A stretch of DNA of 64,000 bases from Vespa crabro (lineage: Eukaryota; Arthropoda; Insecta; Hymenoptera; Vespidae). Below the pieces are notes generated by a model, which had not been told where the DNA came from, ran no database searches, and was given only the letters and a program-made list of their open reading frames with translations. Both the position numbers and the translations under genes were made by a program. Below are positions 49,177 through 62,414 of the stretch, piece after piece; the first letter of the stretch is position 1; each line of letters starts with the position of its first letter. The stretch is from positions 62,001-126,000 of the forward strand of contig NC_060968.1 of assembly GCF_910589235.1 (NCBI RefSeq). Reading direction: 5' to 3'.

Positions 49177-52100
49177 TTAACTTGTTAACCAGTATGATTG
49201 TCTGACTTGCATATATTCCGACTAGTCGAGGGTTAGTTGTACGAGTGAGTTTCGAACGATTGCAACTGTTGGACCTAGAAACATTCCTACTAGTCGAGGA
49301 AAAGTAATGCGAGTGACTCTAGAACAAATGCGACGAACGGACATAGAAGTATCACGACAAGTCGAGGGAATGTTATGCGAGTGTATTGTCAACCAAAGCA
49401 ACTGTCGGTATAGGGAATATTCCCATTGGTCGAAGGACTTTTTTCTAGTGCATCTCGATCCATTGCAGTTGGCAGACTTGGAAATATTCCGACTAAACGA
49501 GGGAAACTTATGAGTGTGCTACACGAACGAAAGTGAATGTCGGACTTGGAACTATTACGACTAGTCGGTGGAATGTTATACGAGATATATTGGAACCAAT
49601 GCTTCCGTCGCATTTGGAAATTTCCCGACTAGTCGAGGGAAATCTATGCAAGTTACATAGGAACTCATGCAAAGGTCGGACTTGGAAATATACCGATTAA
49701 TGGAGGGAAAGTTATGCGAGTATTTCTTGAATCAAAGCAGCTGTCGGACTTGGAAATATTACGACTAGTCGAGGCATAGTTATTCAAAGGTTTCTAGAAC
49801 TATTGCGATGGTCGGTCTTGGAAACATTCCGTATAATCGATGGAAAGTTATGCGATTGACTTTAGAACCAATACGACGGCCGGACTTGGAAATATACCGA
49901 ATATTCGCGGGAAGGATACGCGATTGACTTTAGAACTAATGCTTCTGTCGTACTTGTGAATATCTTGAATATTCACATGACACTTATGCTAGTGTTACTC
50001 GAACCTAAGCTACTGTTGGATATGGAAATATTCCGCCTAATCAATGGATATTTATGCGAGTGCCTCTCGAATCAATGCCACTGTTGAGCATGGAAATATA
50101 CGGAATAGTCAAGCGAAAGTAATACAACTGACATTAAAACCAATGCGACAATCTGTCTTGGAAATAATCCGACAGTTCGAGCGAAAGTTATACGAGAGTC
50201 TCCCTAACCATTGTGCTTGTCGGACTTGAAAATAATCAGACAAGTGACGGAAAGTTAAGGGATTGCTTCTTGAACCAATACGTCTGTCGGTTTTGGGAAT
50301 ACTATGACTAGTCGAGGGTAACAAATGTTATTGTCTCTCGAACCAATCCGGTGTCGAACTTGCATATACTTCGACTAAACGAATGTAAGTTATGCGTGTG
50401 TCTCTCGATCCAATGCGGCTGTTAGAGTTGGAAACTTCTTAACTAGTGGAGGGAATGTTATACGAGTACAACTCGGAAGAATACGACTGTCGGACTTCAA
50501 AATATTTCGACTCGACGAAGGAAAGCTTTGCGAGTGATTTGAGAACCAATGCGACTGTCGGAATTGGAAATATTCCGACTAGTCGAGTTACAACGATGCG
50601 AGTGTACTGTGAACCATTGCAACTGTCGAACTTAGAAATAACCCTCTGGTCTCAGAAAGTTATGCGAGTGCTTCTCGAACCTATACGTTTGTTGGACTTA
50701 GAAATATTCCGGTTAGTAAAGGAAAACTTATGCGAGTTCCACTCAAATTAAAGCCTTATGTCGTATTTCGAAATATTCCTACCAGTCGAGGGATAGTAAT
50801 ACGAGTTACTTTTGAACTAATGCGACTGTCTTATTTGGAAATATACTGACTGGTCAAGAAAGAGCTATGCGAGTGACTTGTGAATTAATGCGACTGTCTG
50901 GCTTGGAAATATTCCGAATACTCGAGAGAAAGTTATGCGATTACCACTCGTACCAATGCGGTCGGCGTACTCGGAAATATTCCCACGACTCCTTGGAAAG
51001 TAATGCGAGTACCTCTTGGACGAATGCGACTATTTGACTTGGAAATATTCCGACTAGAATAAGAAAATTTATACAGTGGCTACGCGAATTAAAGCGAATG
51101 TCAGATTTCGAACAATTCCGACAAGACGAGGGAGAGCTATGTGAATGACTTGCAAACCAATGGGATTGTCGGACTTGGAAATATTCTGACTAGTCTAGGG
51201 AAAGTTATGCGAGTAACTGGTGCTCCGAACCGGCTATCGGAATTGGAAATATCCCAGGTAGTCCAGGTAAAGTTATGCGGTGGTCCATCAAACCAATGCG
51301 GCAGCCCTACCTGGAAGTAATCCGACTATTCGTATGAAAGTTATAAGAATACCACACGAAACATAGAGACTTTCAGTCTTGGAAATATTCCGACTTGACG
51401 AGTGAAAATTATGCGAAGGTCTCCTGATACTATGTGTCTGCCAGATCTTGGGATAATTCTAATGATCGGTGGAAAGTTATGAGATTGCTTCTGGAACCAA
51501 TGCGAATGACTGACTTGGAAATATTCCAAATTGTCGGGGTAAATTTATGCGAGCGCTACTCGAACCAGTGCGGCTTTCGGAATTAGTAATATACCGACTA
51601 GGAGAGGAAGTGTTATGCAGCTGCTTCTTGATTCAATATGGCTGACGAACTTGGAAATATACCGACTAGTATAGTGAGAGTAGGTCGTATTCTGGACCCA
51701 AGTATACTGTCGGAATTGGTAATATTTCGACTAGTGGAGGAAATATTATGGGAGTGCCTCGCGAACCAATGCGTCAACCGCTCTGGGAAATATTCCGACT
51801 AGTCGGATGAATGATATGAAATTGCCACTCGAGAATTGCGATAATAGGTCTTAGTAAAACTCTGACAAGTCGAAGGATAGTCATGCGAGTGATTTTTGAA
51901 CCAATTTGATTGTTGGTCTTAGAAATTTTGCGACAAGTCCAAAGAAAGTTTTGCGATTGGTTTACAAAACAATATGACTGTAGGAATGGTAAAATTCCGA
52001 CTAGTCGAGGGATAAGTATGCGAGTAAATTGGAAATCAATGCGACGGTCGAATTTGGAAATATTCCAACTAGTTGGGGTAAAGTTCTGCGGGGGCTCTAG

Positions 52101-55100
52101 ATCCAATGCGGCTGCCAGAAATGAAAATATCCCAAATTGTGAAGGACATATTCTACGAGTGCATCTTGATCTAATACGATTGTCGTACTTATGCATATTC
52201 AGATTAGTCGAGGGAAAATTATAAGAGTTTCTTCAACCAATGCGGCTGTCGGACTTGGAAAAATTTCGAATAGTCGATTGATAATTATGTGAGTGACTCC
52301 CGATACATTAGATCTGTCGGACTGGGAATTAACTCGACTAGTCGATAAAACATTATGCGTTTGCCTCTAGATCCAAAGAGACTGTCAGACTTACATATAA
52401 CCCAGCTAGTGGAGGGAATGTTATCCGAGTTCCTTTCGAATCAATTCGGCTGTCGAACTTGGTAATAATACGACTAGTCGAGTGAAAGATATGCAAGTGC
52501 CTCTCGAAGCAACACGACTAACGTACTTCGACATATTCCCAATAGCAAAGAGAAAGTTAGGGGAGTATATTGTCACCCTACGTGACTGTATGACTTGAAA
52601 ATAACCCGACTAGACGAGGGTGAGATGTTCGAATCACTTGTGAATCCATGCGACTGTTGGACTAAAAAATATTTCGACTATTCAAGGGAGTGTCATGGGA
52701 GAGCCTATTGAACCAATGCGACTTTCATGCTTGGAAGTATTCCGCTTCGCCGAGGGAATGATATGAGAGTTGCTTTTAAACAATAGACATTTTCGGACGT
52801 GGAAATCTTCCGACTAGTCGACGGAATGTTACTCAATTACGTTACTAAAGTGCCCCTACAACAAATGCGTATGTCGGACTTGGAAATAATTCAACGAATT
52901 GAGCAAAAGTTCTGCTAGTGAATCTTTTACCATTGCGACTTTAAAACTTAAAAATATTCCAAATAGTCAATGGAAAGATTTGTGAGTGTCACGTGATCCA
53001 ATGCGACTGTGGCACTTGGTAATATAGCGAATGGGCTAATGTAACTCATACGAGTTTATCTCGAACCGATGGGAATCTCGTATATAGAAATATTCCGACT
53101 AGTTGAGGAAAAGTAATGCGAATGCCTCTCGAAACAAATCGAATGTCTGACCAGGATGTATTCGGATAAGTGAAGGGAAAGTTAAGCTAGTGACCCTCGA
53201 AGCAATGCGACTGTCGCATCTAGAAATATTCCCACAAATCTAGGGAAATTTATATGAGTCTTTCTCCAGCCAGTGCGACTATCGGACTGAGAATAATTCC
53301 GCCTTCCCGAGGGAAATATATGCGAGAGCCACTCGAACCACTGTGAAAGTCGGACTAGGTAATATTTGGATTAGTCGAGAAAATGCTGTGCGATTGTCTC
53401 TAGAAGAATGCAACTGTCAGTCTCGGAAAAATTCCGACCAGTCGAGGGAAAGTTATGCGTGTGCCGCTTGAACCAATGCAACTGTCAGAGTCAGAAATGT
53501 TCCGACAATCTAGGGGAATTTGTGCGAGTGCCTCTCGAACCAATGCGACCGTCGAACCTGGAAATATTCCGACTAGTCAAGGTAACTTAACTAGAGTCCC
53601 TCTCGAGGCAACACGACTGCAAGTCTTAGAAATATTTCGACTAGACGAAGGAAACTTATGAGAATGACTCTACAACCAAAGCGACTGTCGTACCTAGCGA
53701 TATTCCGGCAAGTCGAGGAAAAGTTATGCGAGTGCCCCTTGGACGAATGCGACTTTCGTACTTAGGAATATTCCTACTTGACGAAGGAAATTTATGTGAG
53801 AGCCAATCGAACTAAAGATAATGTGTCACCTAGAAATGTTCGTCTTGTCGACGGGAAGCTGTGAGTGAGCCACTCGACAAATGCTACTGTCGGAGCTAGA
53901 AATATTCCGACTAGTCGACGCATAGCTGTGCTTGTGCCACTTGAACCAATGCAACTGTCTGTCTTGAACAATTTCCAAATAGTCGAGCGATGTTAGGCGA
54001 GTGTCATTAACCAAGGCGACTTTCAGACTAGGAAAAATTCCACTAGTCGAGAGAAAAAGTATGTAAGTGACTTATGAACCAATGAGACTTTCGGACGAGG
54101 TATTATTCCGACTATTCGAGAGATAATTACACCAGTGCCTTTTAACACAATGCAAGACTGTTTGTCTTGGAAATATTCCTTCAAATCGAGTGAATGTTCG
54201 GCGAGTGCCTCTCGAACCAATGTGACTGTCCGACCTAGACACATTCCCATTAGACGAGGGAATTATATGTGCGTTCCTCTCGCACCAATGCAATTGTCCG
54301 ACCGGGAAAAGTTCCTTCTAGTAGAGGGAAATTTGTGCTAGTTGCTCTCCAACTAATGCGGCTGTCGAACGTGGAAATATTCCGCCTATTCAAGGGATAG
54401 ATATGCGAGTGCATCTCGGACAAATGCTTCTGTCCCACTTGGAAATATTCCTACTAGTCAAGGAGAAATTATACGAGGTACTTGTGAGCCAATTCGAAAG
54501 TCGGGCTCGGCTACATTCCGATTATACGACGGATGTTCTACTATTTCCAACAAACAAATACTATCGGGCTTAGAAATACTCCGACTAATCAATCGAAAAT
54601 TATGCGATTTCCTCTGGAACCTATACGGCTGTCGAGCTTGAATATATTATGACTATTCGAGTGAAAAAATTCGAGTGATTAAGAACCCATTGCTTGTCGG
54701 ACTTAGAATTGTCCCGAATAGTCGATGGAGGGCTATGCCACTGCCTCTGGAACCAATAAAAATGTCGGGTACGGAAATATTCCAAATAGTAGAGGGAAAG
54801 TTATGTGAGTGTCTCTCTAACCAATACGGCTGCCGGATTAAAAATTATCCGACCTAGTCGAGGGAAGTTGTCCATGTAACTCTGGAACCAATACGGCTGT
54901 TGAACTTTGAAATATTCCGACTAGTCAAGGCATAAAAATGCGTGTTCCTATCGAAAGAATTCGATCATTGTTCAGGGAAGTATTTTGTCTAGTCGATAGA
55001 AAATTATGAGAATGACTCGAAAACCCATACGGTTGTCAGGTTTGGAAATTTCTCCAGTATTCTAGCGAAAGTAATGCGAGTAACTTGTGAATCAATGCGA

Positions 55101-58100
55101 ATGTGTGACTTGAAAATAACCCGACTAGACAAGAAAGAGCAATGCGAGTGCCTCTCTTCACAATGAGACTGTAGGAAATGGAAATACCCCGACAAGTTGA
55201 GGGATAGTTATACGAGTACTTTCTAACCAATGCGGCGGCGTACTTTGATATATTTCGATTAGTCGAGGAAAAGTCATGCGAGTGGCTCTTGAATCAATGC
55301 GGCTGTCAGTCTTGAAAATATTCCGACTAGTCGAGGGAATGATATGCGAGTGCCTCTCGAATCAATAAGGCCGCCGGACTTGGAAAAATACCGATTATTC
55401 GAGGAAACTTCTGCGAGTTCCTCTCAAACCCTTGCTGATGCCGGACTTCGTAATTTTCCCATTAGTCGAGAGAAAGTTATACGAGTTTCTGTCGAATCAA
55501 TGAAGCTTTCTGACCTGGAAACATTTCGACTATTCGAGGGAAATTTCTTCATGTAACTTGGAATTCACAGGGACTGTTGAATTTTGAAGTATTACGACTC
55601 GTTGAGGGAAAGTTATGCGAGTTACACTAGAACAAATGCGGCGGTCGGAAATGAAAATATCCCTACTATTAATAGATATGTTTTGCGAAAGCCTCTCGAA
55701 ACATTGCGTCTGCGCGGACTGGAAAATATTCCGATTAGTCGGGAATAGTTACGCTAGTACCTCTCGAATAAATGCGATTACCGTCCTTGGAATTATTCCG
55801 ACGAATTGAGGGAAAGTTATACTTATTACTCTAGAAGCAATGCGATGGTCGGACCACGAAATATCCCGACTAGCCAATGGGAAGTTATGCGAGAGTCACG
55901 TAAAGCATATCGACTGTCAGAATTGGAATTATTTCAACTCGTCAAAGGAATATTATATGACTTCTGCTCGACCCAAAGCAACTGGTGGTCTTGGAACAAT
56001 TCCGACTAGACGAGCAAAGGTTATGCGAGTGACTTGTGAACCAACACGACTGTCGTATTTGGAAGTATTCTGACTGATCGCGGAAAAGTTATACGAATAA
56101 CCCTATTACCAATGTGATAATAGGGCTTGAAAATATTCCAACTAATCGAGAGAAAGATACGCGGGTGCCACACAAAACATAACAATTGTATGTATTAGAA
56201 ATTTTCCGATTAGTCAAGTCAAACTTATGCCACTGCCACTCTACCCTAAGCGACTGGTGGACTTGAAACCATTCCGCCCAGGCGAGGGAAATTTATACAG
56301 GTGCATCTCGAACCAAAGTGAATATTGTACTTGAAATCATTCCGACTAGAGGGGGAAACGTTATTAAAGTGATTTTTGAATCGAAGCGGCTGTCGGAATT
56401 GGGAGTATTTCCGTTGGTCGAGGGAATGATATGCGAGTGTCATTAGAAAGAAAACGAATGTCGAACTTGGAATCATTCCGACTATATGAGGAAACAATAT
56501 TCGAAAGACTTGTGAACCAAAGCGGCTGTAGCAATTGAGAATATTCCTATTGGTAGAGGGAATTTAATACGTATGCCTTTTGATCCATTGTGGATGTCGG
56601 ACTTGGAAATATACCGGCTAGTGTAGAGATTTATGCGAGTGACTCTACAATAAATAAATCTGTCGTACTCGGAAATAATCCGACTAGTCAGAAAGAAATG
56701 CAAGTTCCTACCGAAAAAATGCAACGTATGGGCTTGTTAATAATCTGATTAGTCGGAGAAAGTTAAGCAAGTGCCTCTCGGACCAAAGCGCGACTGTCGG
56801 ATTTGAATTTTTCCGACTAGTCGTAGTCAAATTATACGAGTGCCTCTATCCCCAATGCAACGGTAGTAGTTCGAAATGTTCCGATTAGTCGATGGAAAGT
56901 TGTGCAATTGCCTCAGGCACCAATGCGTCTGTCGTGATTGGAAACATTCCAACAAGGCAATGGAAAGTTATACCAATGACATGTGAACTATTGCGACTCA
57001 CGGATATTGAAATATTCCGAATGGTCAAGGAAATACTATGCGAGTTCATCTCGAACTAACGCGAATGACAGCCATAAAACTATTCCTAATTGTGGAGGAA
57101 GAGTTTTGCGAGTGCCTCTCAAACCATAGCAACTGTCGGACATGGAAATATTGAGACAAGGATGGGAAAGTTATGCGAGTGCCACACGATTCAATGCGAA
57201 TTTAGGACCTAGAAATATTATGACTAGTAGATGGCAAGATGGTCGAATGGCTCACAAATCAATGCGATTGTCTGACTTGGAAATATCCTTCATAGCCAAG
57301 GGAAATTTATGCAAGTGGCTCTTGATAAAATGTGACTGATGGATTTGGAAATTTGCGACTAGTCGACAGGAGATTGTGCGAATGCCTCTCGCACCAATGC
57401 GACTTTAGGGATTCGACGTATTCATATTAGTTAAGGGAAAGTAGTGCAAGTGCGTCTCGAACAAATGCTAATGTCGGAATCATTACTTTCTGGCTAATCA
57501 ACGGAAAATTGTACGAATGTTTCTACAACCAATGCTTACTTGGAATTATTCCGAATAATGGAGGGGAATTTATGCGAGTTCCTCTCGAATCAATGCGACC
57601 TTCGGAACTAGAGAAATTTTCACTATTCGACGGAAAGTTACTCGAGAGCCCCTCCAAACAGTGCGGCTGTCGGACTTGGAAATATTTAGCCTAGACTAGC
57701 ATGGGAATGTTATGCGAGTTCCTCCCAAAACAATGCGACTGTCGGAAGAGGATGTATTCAAACAAGTCGGGAAACATATGCGAGTGTCCCTCCAACCATT
57801 GCGACTGTCAGACCTCAATATATTCAAACTAGTCGAGAGAAAGTTATGAGAGTTCCTTTCGAACCAATGCGAAAGACCGACTTGAAAACATTCCTACTAG
57901 TCGAGGGAAATTTATGCGAATACTTCTCTGACCAATCCGACTGTCTAACTAGGAATTATTCGGACTAGTCGAGGGAAAGCTATGAGAGTGTCTCTCGAAA
58001 CACTGCGACAACTGGTCCTAGAAATGATACCATTATTCGAGGAAAAATTGTGCAAAAGCCTCACCAACCAATGTGACTGTCGGAGTTGTACATTTTCCGA

Positions 58101-59275
58101 ATTTTCGAGGGAATTGCGAGTGTCACCCAAAACAATACGGCTGCCGAACCTAGAAATATTCCAACTAGTCGAGAGAACGTTATGCAATTGCCTCTCGCAC
58201 CAATGTGACTGTCGAAATTGAAAATATTCCGACTAATCGTTGGAAAGTTATGCGAGTGCATCAACAACCAATGCGGCTATCTGACTTTGAATTATTCCGA
58301 CTAGTCTTAAGAATGATATGCGAGTTGCTCTCAAAACAATGTGTCTGTCGAACCAAAATATATTCCAATTAGTCAAGGAAAAGTTATAAGAATGCGTCTT
58401 TCGGACTTGGAAACACTCCATCTACTCAAGGGAAAGTTGTGGGAGCTACTCTCGAACCAATGCGACTGTCGCACTCGGAAATATCCGACTAGTCGATGGA
58501 GATTTGTGCGAGTGCTCTCGAATCATTTCGTAATATTCCATTTAGTCGAGGTAAAGATATACGTATACATCACCAACCAGTGCGTCATTTGGTCGACGGA
58601 AGGTTGTGCAACATCCTATCCAGACAATGCGAATGTCGCATTTAGACGTAATCTGACTAGCCAAGGGAAAGTTATGAGAGTGCCTCTCGTACCAATGCGA
58701 CTGTTAGACTTGGAAACATTCCGACTAGTCGAGAGAAAGTTATGCGAGTGCTTCAAGAAGCAATGCAACTGTAGGACTTGGACATTCTGACTTGTCGAGG
58801 GAAAGTTATGTGAATGCTTTATCAAACATTCCGACTATTGATCTTGGAAATATTTTAAATAATTGAGAAAAATTTGTGCTTGTGCCTCTGGAACCAATGC
58901 GACTGTCGGACTTAGCAATATTCATTTCTGTCGAGGGAAAGTTAAACAAGTGCATCTTAAGCGAATGCGACTGCAGGACCTAGAAATATTCCGATTAATG
59001 GTGGTAAAGTTATGAGAACGCCCCTAGAACCAATGCGATTGCCGGAATTATCAATATTTTGTCTTATCGAAGTAAAGTTATGTGAATGCTTGTGAATCAA
59101 TGAGACTGTCGGACTTAGAAATATTCCTTCTAGTAGAGGGATAATTATGAGAGTGACTCTCGAAACAATTCTTGTATCTAGATACAACAAATGTTGTATT
59201 TAGAAATATTCCAACTAGACGAGGAAAGATATGCTAGTGACGTGTGTACCAATACAACTGTCAGATTTGCAGGTT
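49177..59275 (-). repeat. 68-bp satellite, array 6 (reverse), about 149 monomers
   Basis: Uninterrupted minus-orientation satellite. The unit at 50552-50585 shows both hairpin arms perfectly (CGACTGTCGGA and TCCGACTAGTCG). The last monomers, from about 58825, correspond one to one with those at 37150-37580, including ATTCATTTCT.TCGAGGGA and GTTAAAC, followed by the same transition into the 62-bp repeat. Confidence 0.96.
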
Positions 59276-60500
59276 CTCCTATTCTTCTAATTCCTCTTAC
59301 TTCAAGTATTTTACTGAAGTACTTGATCCAACTTGGTTATGATGTCTTGGTTATGTCTTGGTTATACTATTTACGCCCTTTAACCAGAAGTACTTTTAGT
59401 AAGTACGTTGATCATATGTTCTTCTTATCTTTTTCATGCCCCTTACTTAAAGTATTAGCACCAAAACAGTTATTACACGTACTTTCTTTTCATTCTAAGT
59501 CCCTTGACTTAAAGTACTTCTACTAAAGAACTTTGGTTGAGTTCCTTCCTTTCCTTTTTAAGTCCCCTTATCTAAAGCACTTTTAAAGTACCTAGGTTAT
59601 ATGCTCTATCCTCTCAAAGTATCCTACTTTAAAGTACTTTACCAAAGTACCTCCACTATTATTGATTATATTCCTCCCCTTCCAAGTACTGTCACACAAA
59701 GTACTTTAATTAAAGAATTTTGAATGAATGTTCTCTCTTTCCTTCCCAAAATCCCTTCATGTAAAATATTTTCACCAAAGTACTTAATCATATTTTCCCT
59801 CTTTTCCTACTAAATCGTCTCAGGTAAAGTACTCTTACAAAATCTCTTGGATTATATGTCCCCAATCTTCGTTTCCAAGCTCTTCTACCTAAAGTACTTT
59901 CGCTAATGTACCTTGACTATATGCTCTTTCTTTAGTTACTATGTCCTTCTACTCACAGTACTTTTGTCAATGCACTTGATTGCAAGATCATTCTTTTCCT
60001 TCTAAGTCTCAAGGTACTTCCACTAATGTACTTGATTATATGTTCTGTTGCTCCAATTCATCTTACACAAAGTACTTTACCTAATAACTTTGATCATATG
60101 ACCCATCCTTCCTCAATATGCCCATTTACTTAAAGTCATACTATAAGAACCTTGATCACATATTCTCTCTTTTCCTCCTGACTCCCTTTTCTCAAAGTTC
60201 TTTTATGAAAGAACTTTAATCTTACTTAATTCTACTCCCCTATAAGCCCTCTTACTTAAAATGCCTTTGTTAGAGTACCTTGATTACATGTTCCGTCTCT
60301 ACTCCCCTACGTGTTTAACTTAAATTGTCTTAATAGAGCACCCAGACTAGATGATCTCTGCCCGCTCTTTTAAGCTCTTTCATTTAAAATATTTCACCAA
60401 ATATCCTCAACGGTTGTCCGATCATCGTAGCGTCACTCAACAACTAATGGAAGTATAAATGATGGGAACTAATTTCTTTCACAAATAATTAATATTTCTC
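59276..60500 (+). repeat. 62-bp AAAGTACTTT satellite, copy 2
   Basis: Unit-by-unit counterpart of 37581-38790, in the same order, with an offset of about 21.7 kb (21695 at the left border, 21715 at ATGTTCTTCTTATC). Identity is highest around 59385-59530, where only a handful of bases differ. It leads into LINE family 2 copy 2. Confidence 0.9.
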
Positions 60501-60899
60501 TTTCTTTTTGTTTATGCGTTTTCTTTCAGCTTAAAGGTTTTCATTCGGCTTTTTCTTTTCGTATATTTTATTAAAAAGCAGCCGCTATAAATTCCATGAT
60601 AGTTGCCCGTGGGAAAAAATATTCCGGAGGTAAACTAGGATCGCGTTCGAATCTCCGGTTGGGTGCTTTCCTAGGGGAAAATAGCGTGGTAAGGATTAGC
60701 TGGCGCATAGCGTCGCTGAATACAGCTAGGGCGTCCCCCATTGTGACGAGTGGACGCACGTCGGGCGTAAGGAATTGTAGGAACGCAGCAATACGCCAGG
60801 CGAGTATGAGGTCATCGTACAAGGCCGTTGATCGATCGACTCCCAGCTGCGCTACTAACCCCGCACTGCCCGAGCTTAATCAGGTGTTTGCCAGTCATT

Positions 60900-61480
60900 G
60901 AGGTGCTATAGTATTTTTGGAAAGGAGTGATAGGAGTTTGCTGAAGCCATCTTCTAAGGCCGTGCAAACAAATCCCTCTGAAGCTATATCGGCCGCGATT
61001 AGAATAGGGGAAAACAGCACCATAGCAGCCTCGATAAGTCGTTCCAGATCGAATAATAGACTGGTCGAACAGAACCGGGGTGCGGATTGATAATCATGCG
61101 ACCGCAAACTGGATCGTACGTCCGCAAGCTTTCCGCGCAAAACTCCCAGGAATCGTAACTTACGCCCCCAGTCCCTAAAAATAGCGCCAAAGGAACGCAT
61201 GAAAAAACGCCCTGACCTCCAATAATAGTGCAAGACGCCGAGCAAGACAGCGCGCATACATCCCGGGAACTACCGAAAGAAAACCTAGAAATAATCTACG
61301 CCCCATCAGCAATTCTTGAAGCGGACAACATACCTGAAACAACCGTTGTTATAGGCGAGAATCTTCAACTCGTGGAACCACTGGTCACTTTTGCAGAACC
61401 CTGCGAATCCACTCGCGATAACGAATTGAATTCGGCTAAGTCCCCACTTCACGTAAATCGTGCGGTCTCATAATGTCATT
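60900..61480 (+). pseudogene. LINE family 2 ORF1 (gag-like) remnant, copy 2
   Basis: Plus-strand frames give FLERSDRSLLKPSSKAVQTN, PSEAISAAIRIGENSTIAAS and NNRLVEQNRG, then other frames with AQNSQES and LTPPVPKNSA. The last frame is MQDAEQDSAHTSRELPKENL with NIPETTVVIGENLQLVEPLV, ending at a stop near 61473. The first words match copy 1 (SDRILLEPFSKAVQTN). No motif of known function; position just upstream of the endonuclease suggests ORF1. Confidence 0.55.
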
Positions 61481-61967
61481 TATTGCAGCAATATATGGGA
61501 CGTTCTAAAACGTTAGCGGGAGATGTGCGGGAACTGATTAGCCAAATGCGCTCGGACGTGCATCTGCTACAGAAGCCGTATGTCCAAGGCTAGGGACAGG
61601 ATACGAGATTATAGGATTAGGCAACGGGACAAGAATTCTTGTTAGTCGCGGTGAAAGATTCTGGTCATTGGTAACGGCGACCAACTCAAACAATACGTTG
61701 CATTTTATCTCGCAGCTCTACTCTCCGCACTGCTTCTGTGCAGATGTGCATGCACCCGGCTCCCCCTTTTACGTTGAGTCGCACTACTTTCAGTACAGCG
61801 ACAAAATAGAGGAGCACCTTAAGAACTTTAAACATGTTCTTCGTGCCCTAAGTGGGAAGAGACTAACAGTATCATTAGACGCCAAAGCGCGATCTCCCTC
61901 AGTGCACAGACAAAAGAGGCTCGAAGTTAGAAGACCCCATCCAGACATCCGGGATAAAAGTTATTAT

Positions 61968-62414
61968 CTCGTTGAGCGCCGCGCAGTTTTTGAAGGCAGT
62001 CCCCGTAAAGCCACGCGCGCCACTTAGAAGCGCTGATATTGTTGTACAAATATTTTGTAAATTATGTTACGATAAAAATGTAACAAAAGATAGTAGAGAA
62101 ATAGCTAGGATAAAAACTAAGCGAGTTGTCACATTTTGTAATACCTATAAAGGAGAACCGTTTTTATATTTACCATGCTTCAATGATATCCACTAATACT
62201 GAAATGTGTCAAAATTAATTAAATTTTGCATAAATGTTCTGCAAATTTATAAATCAGTGTAAATTTTATATAGTTTTATATCATGTTATACGCTGTCAGC
62301 CAGCGGTGGTTGGCGCAGTCTAAATGTAAATTCAGTGTCAGCCACCAATGTCTGACGTTGCCTAAATGAAAAGTCCAGTGTCAGCCACCGATGGCTGACG
62401 TGGCGCTCATCGTG
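61968..62414. mobile_element. 447-bp non-autonomous TIR element, TTAT target duplication
   Basis: Sequence absent from LINE copy 1 at the equivalent site (about 40270) and present here between TTAT at 61964-61967 and TTAT at 62415-62418. Its ends are imperfect inverted repeats: the left end starts CTCGTTGAGCGCCGCGCAG and the right end in complement reads CACGATGAGCGCCACGTCAG, so about 15 of 19 positions agree. The interior is AT-rich. A 74-codon plus frame (61972-62196) includes FCKLCYDKNV and is unrecognised; it could be a remnant of an exon of a parent transposase or chance. Superfamily not assigned: a 4-bp duplication excludes TA or 8-bp types if the borders are right. Confidence 0.75.
62294..62403. 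repeat. Subterminal ~43-bp repeats with hairpin in the TIR element
   Basis: Three diverged copies start with GTCAGCCA at about 62294, 62337 and 62381, spaced 43 to 44 bp. The last is a clean hairpin: GTCAGCCA, a 4-base loop CCGA, and TGGCTGAC. They lie next to the right terminal repeat; subterminal repeats of this sort are often transposase binding sites in DNA transposons. That role is inferred. Confidence 0.75.

Noticed and set aside
6506..59275. Scores of open frames of 60 to 150 codons on both strands in the satellite
   Set aside because: They follow from the period: three 68-bp units make 204 nt, so one frame cycles through all three registers and meets a stop once or twice per cycle (TAA in CATAAC, TAG in CTAGTC). 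The translations are repetitive (such as NISKSDSRIGSRGTRITFP) and end at the same place in the monomer. No conserved start, no codon-level constraint.
6506..59275. CRISPR-like array
   Set aside because: The units are contiguous 68-bp tandem repeats with no constant-repeat/unique-spacer alternation, in a eukaryotic context.
6506..59275. Hammerhead ribozyme in the satellite, as in some cricket and schistosome satellites
   Set aside because: The conserved CTGANGA and GAAA core was not found in the consensus on either strand.
6506..59275. Centromere protein B box or telomeric (TTAGG)n
   Set aside because: No TTCG....A..CGGG-type box in the consensus and no TTAGG tracts; centromere identity cannot be judged from sequence alone.
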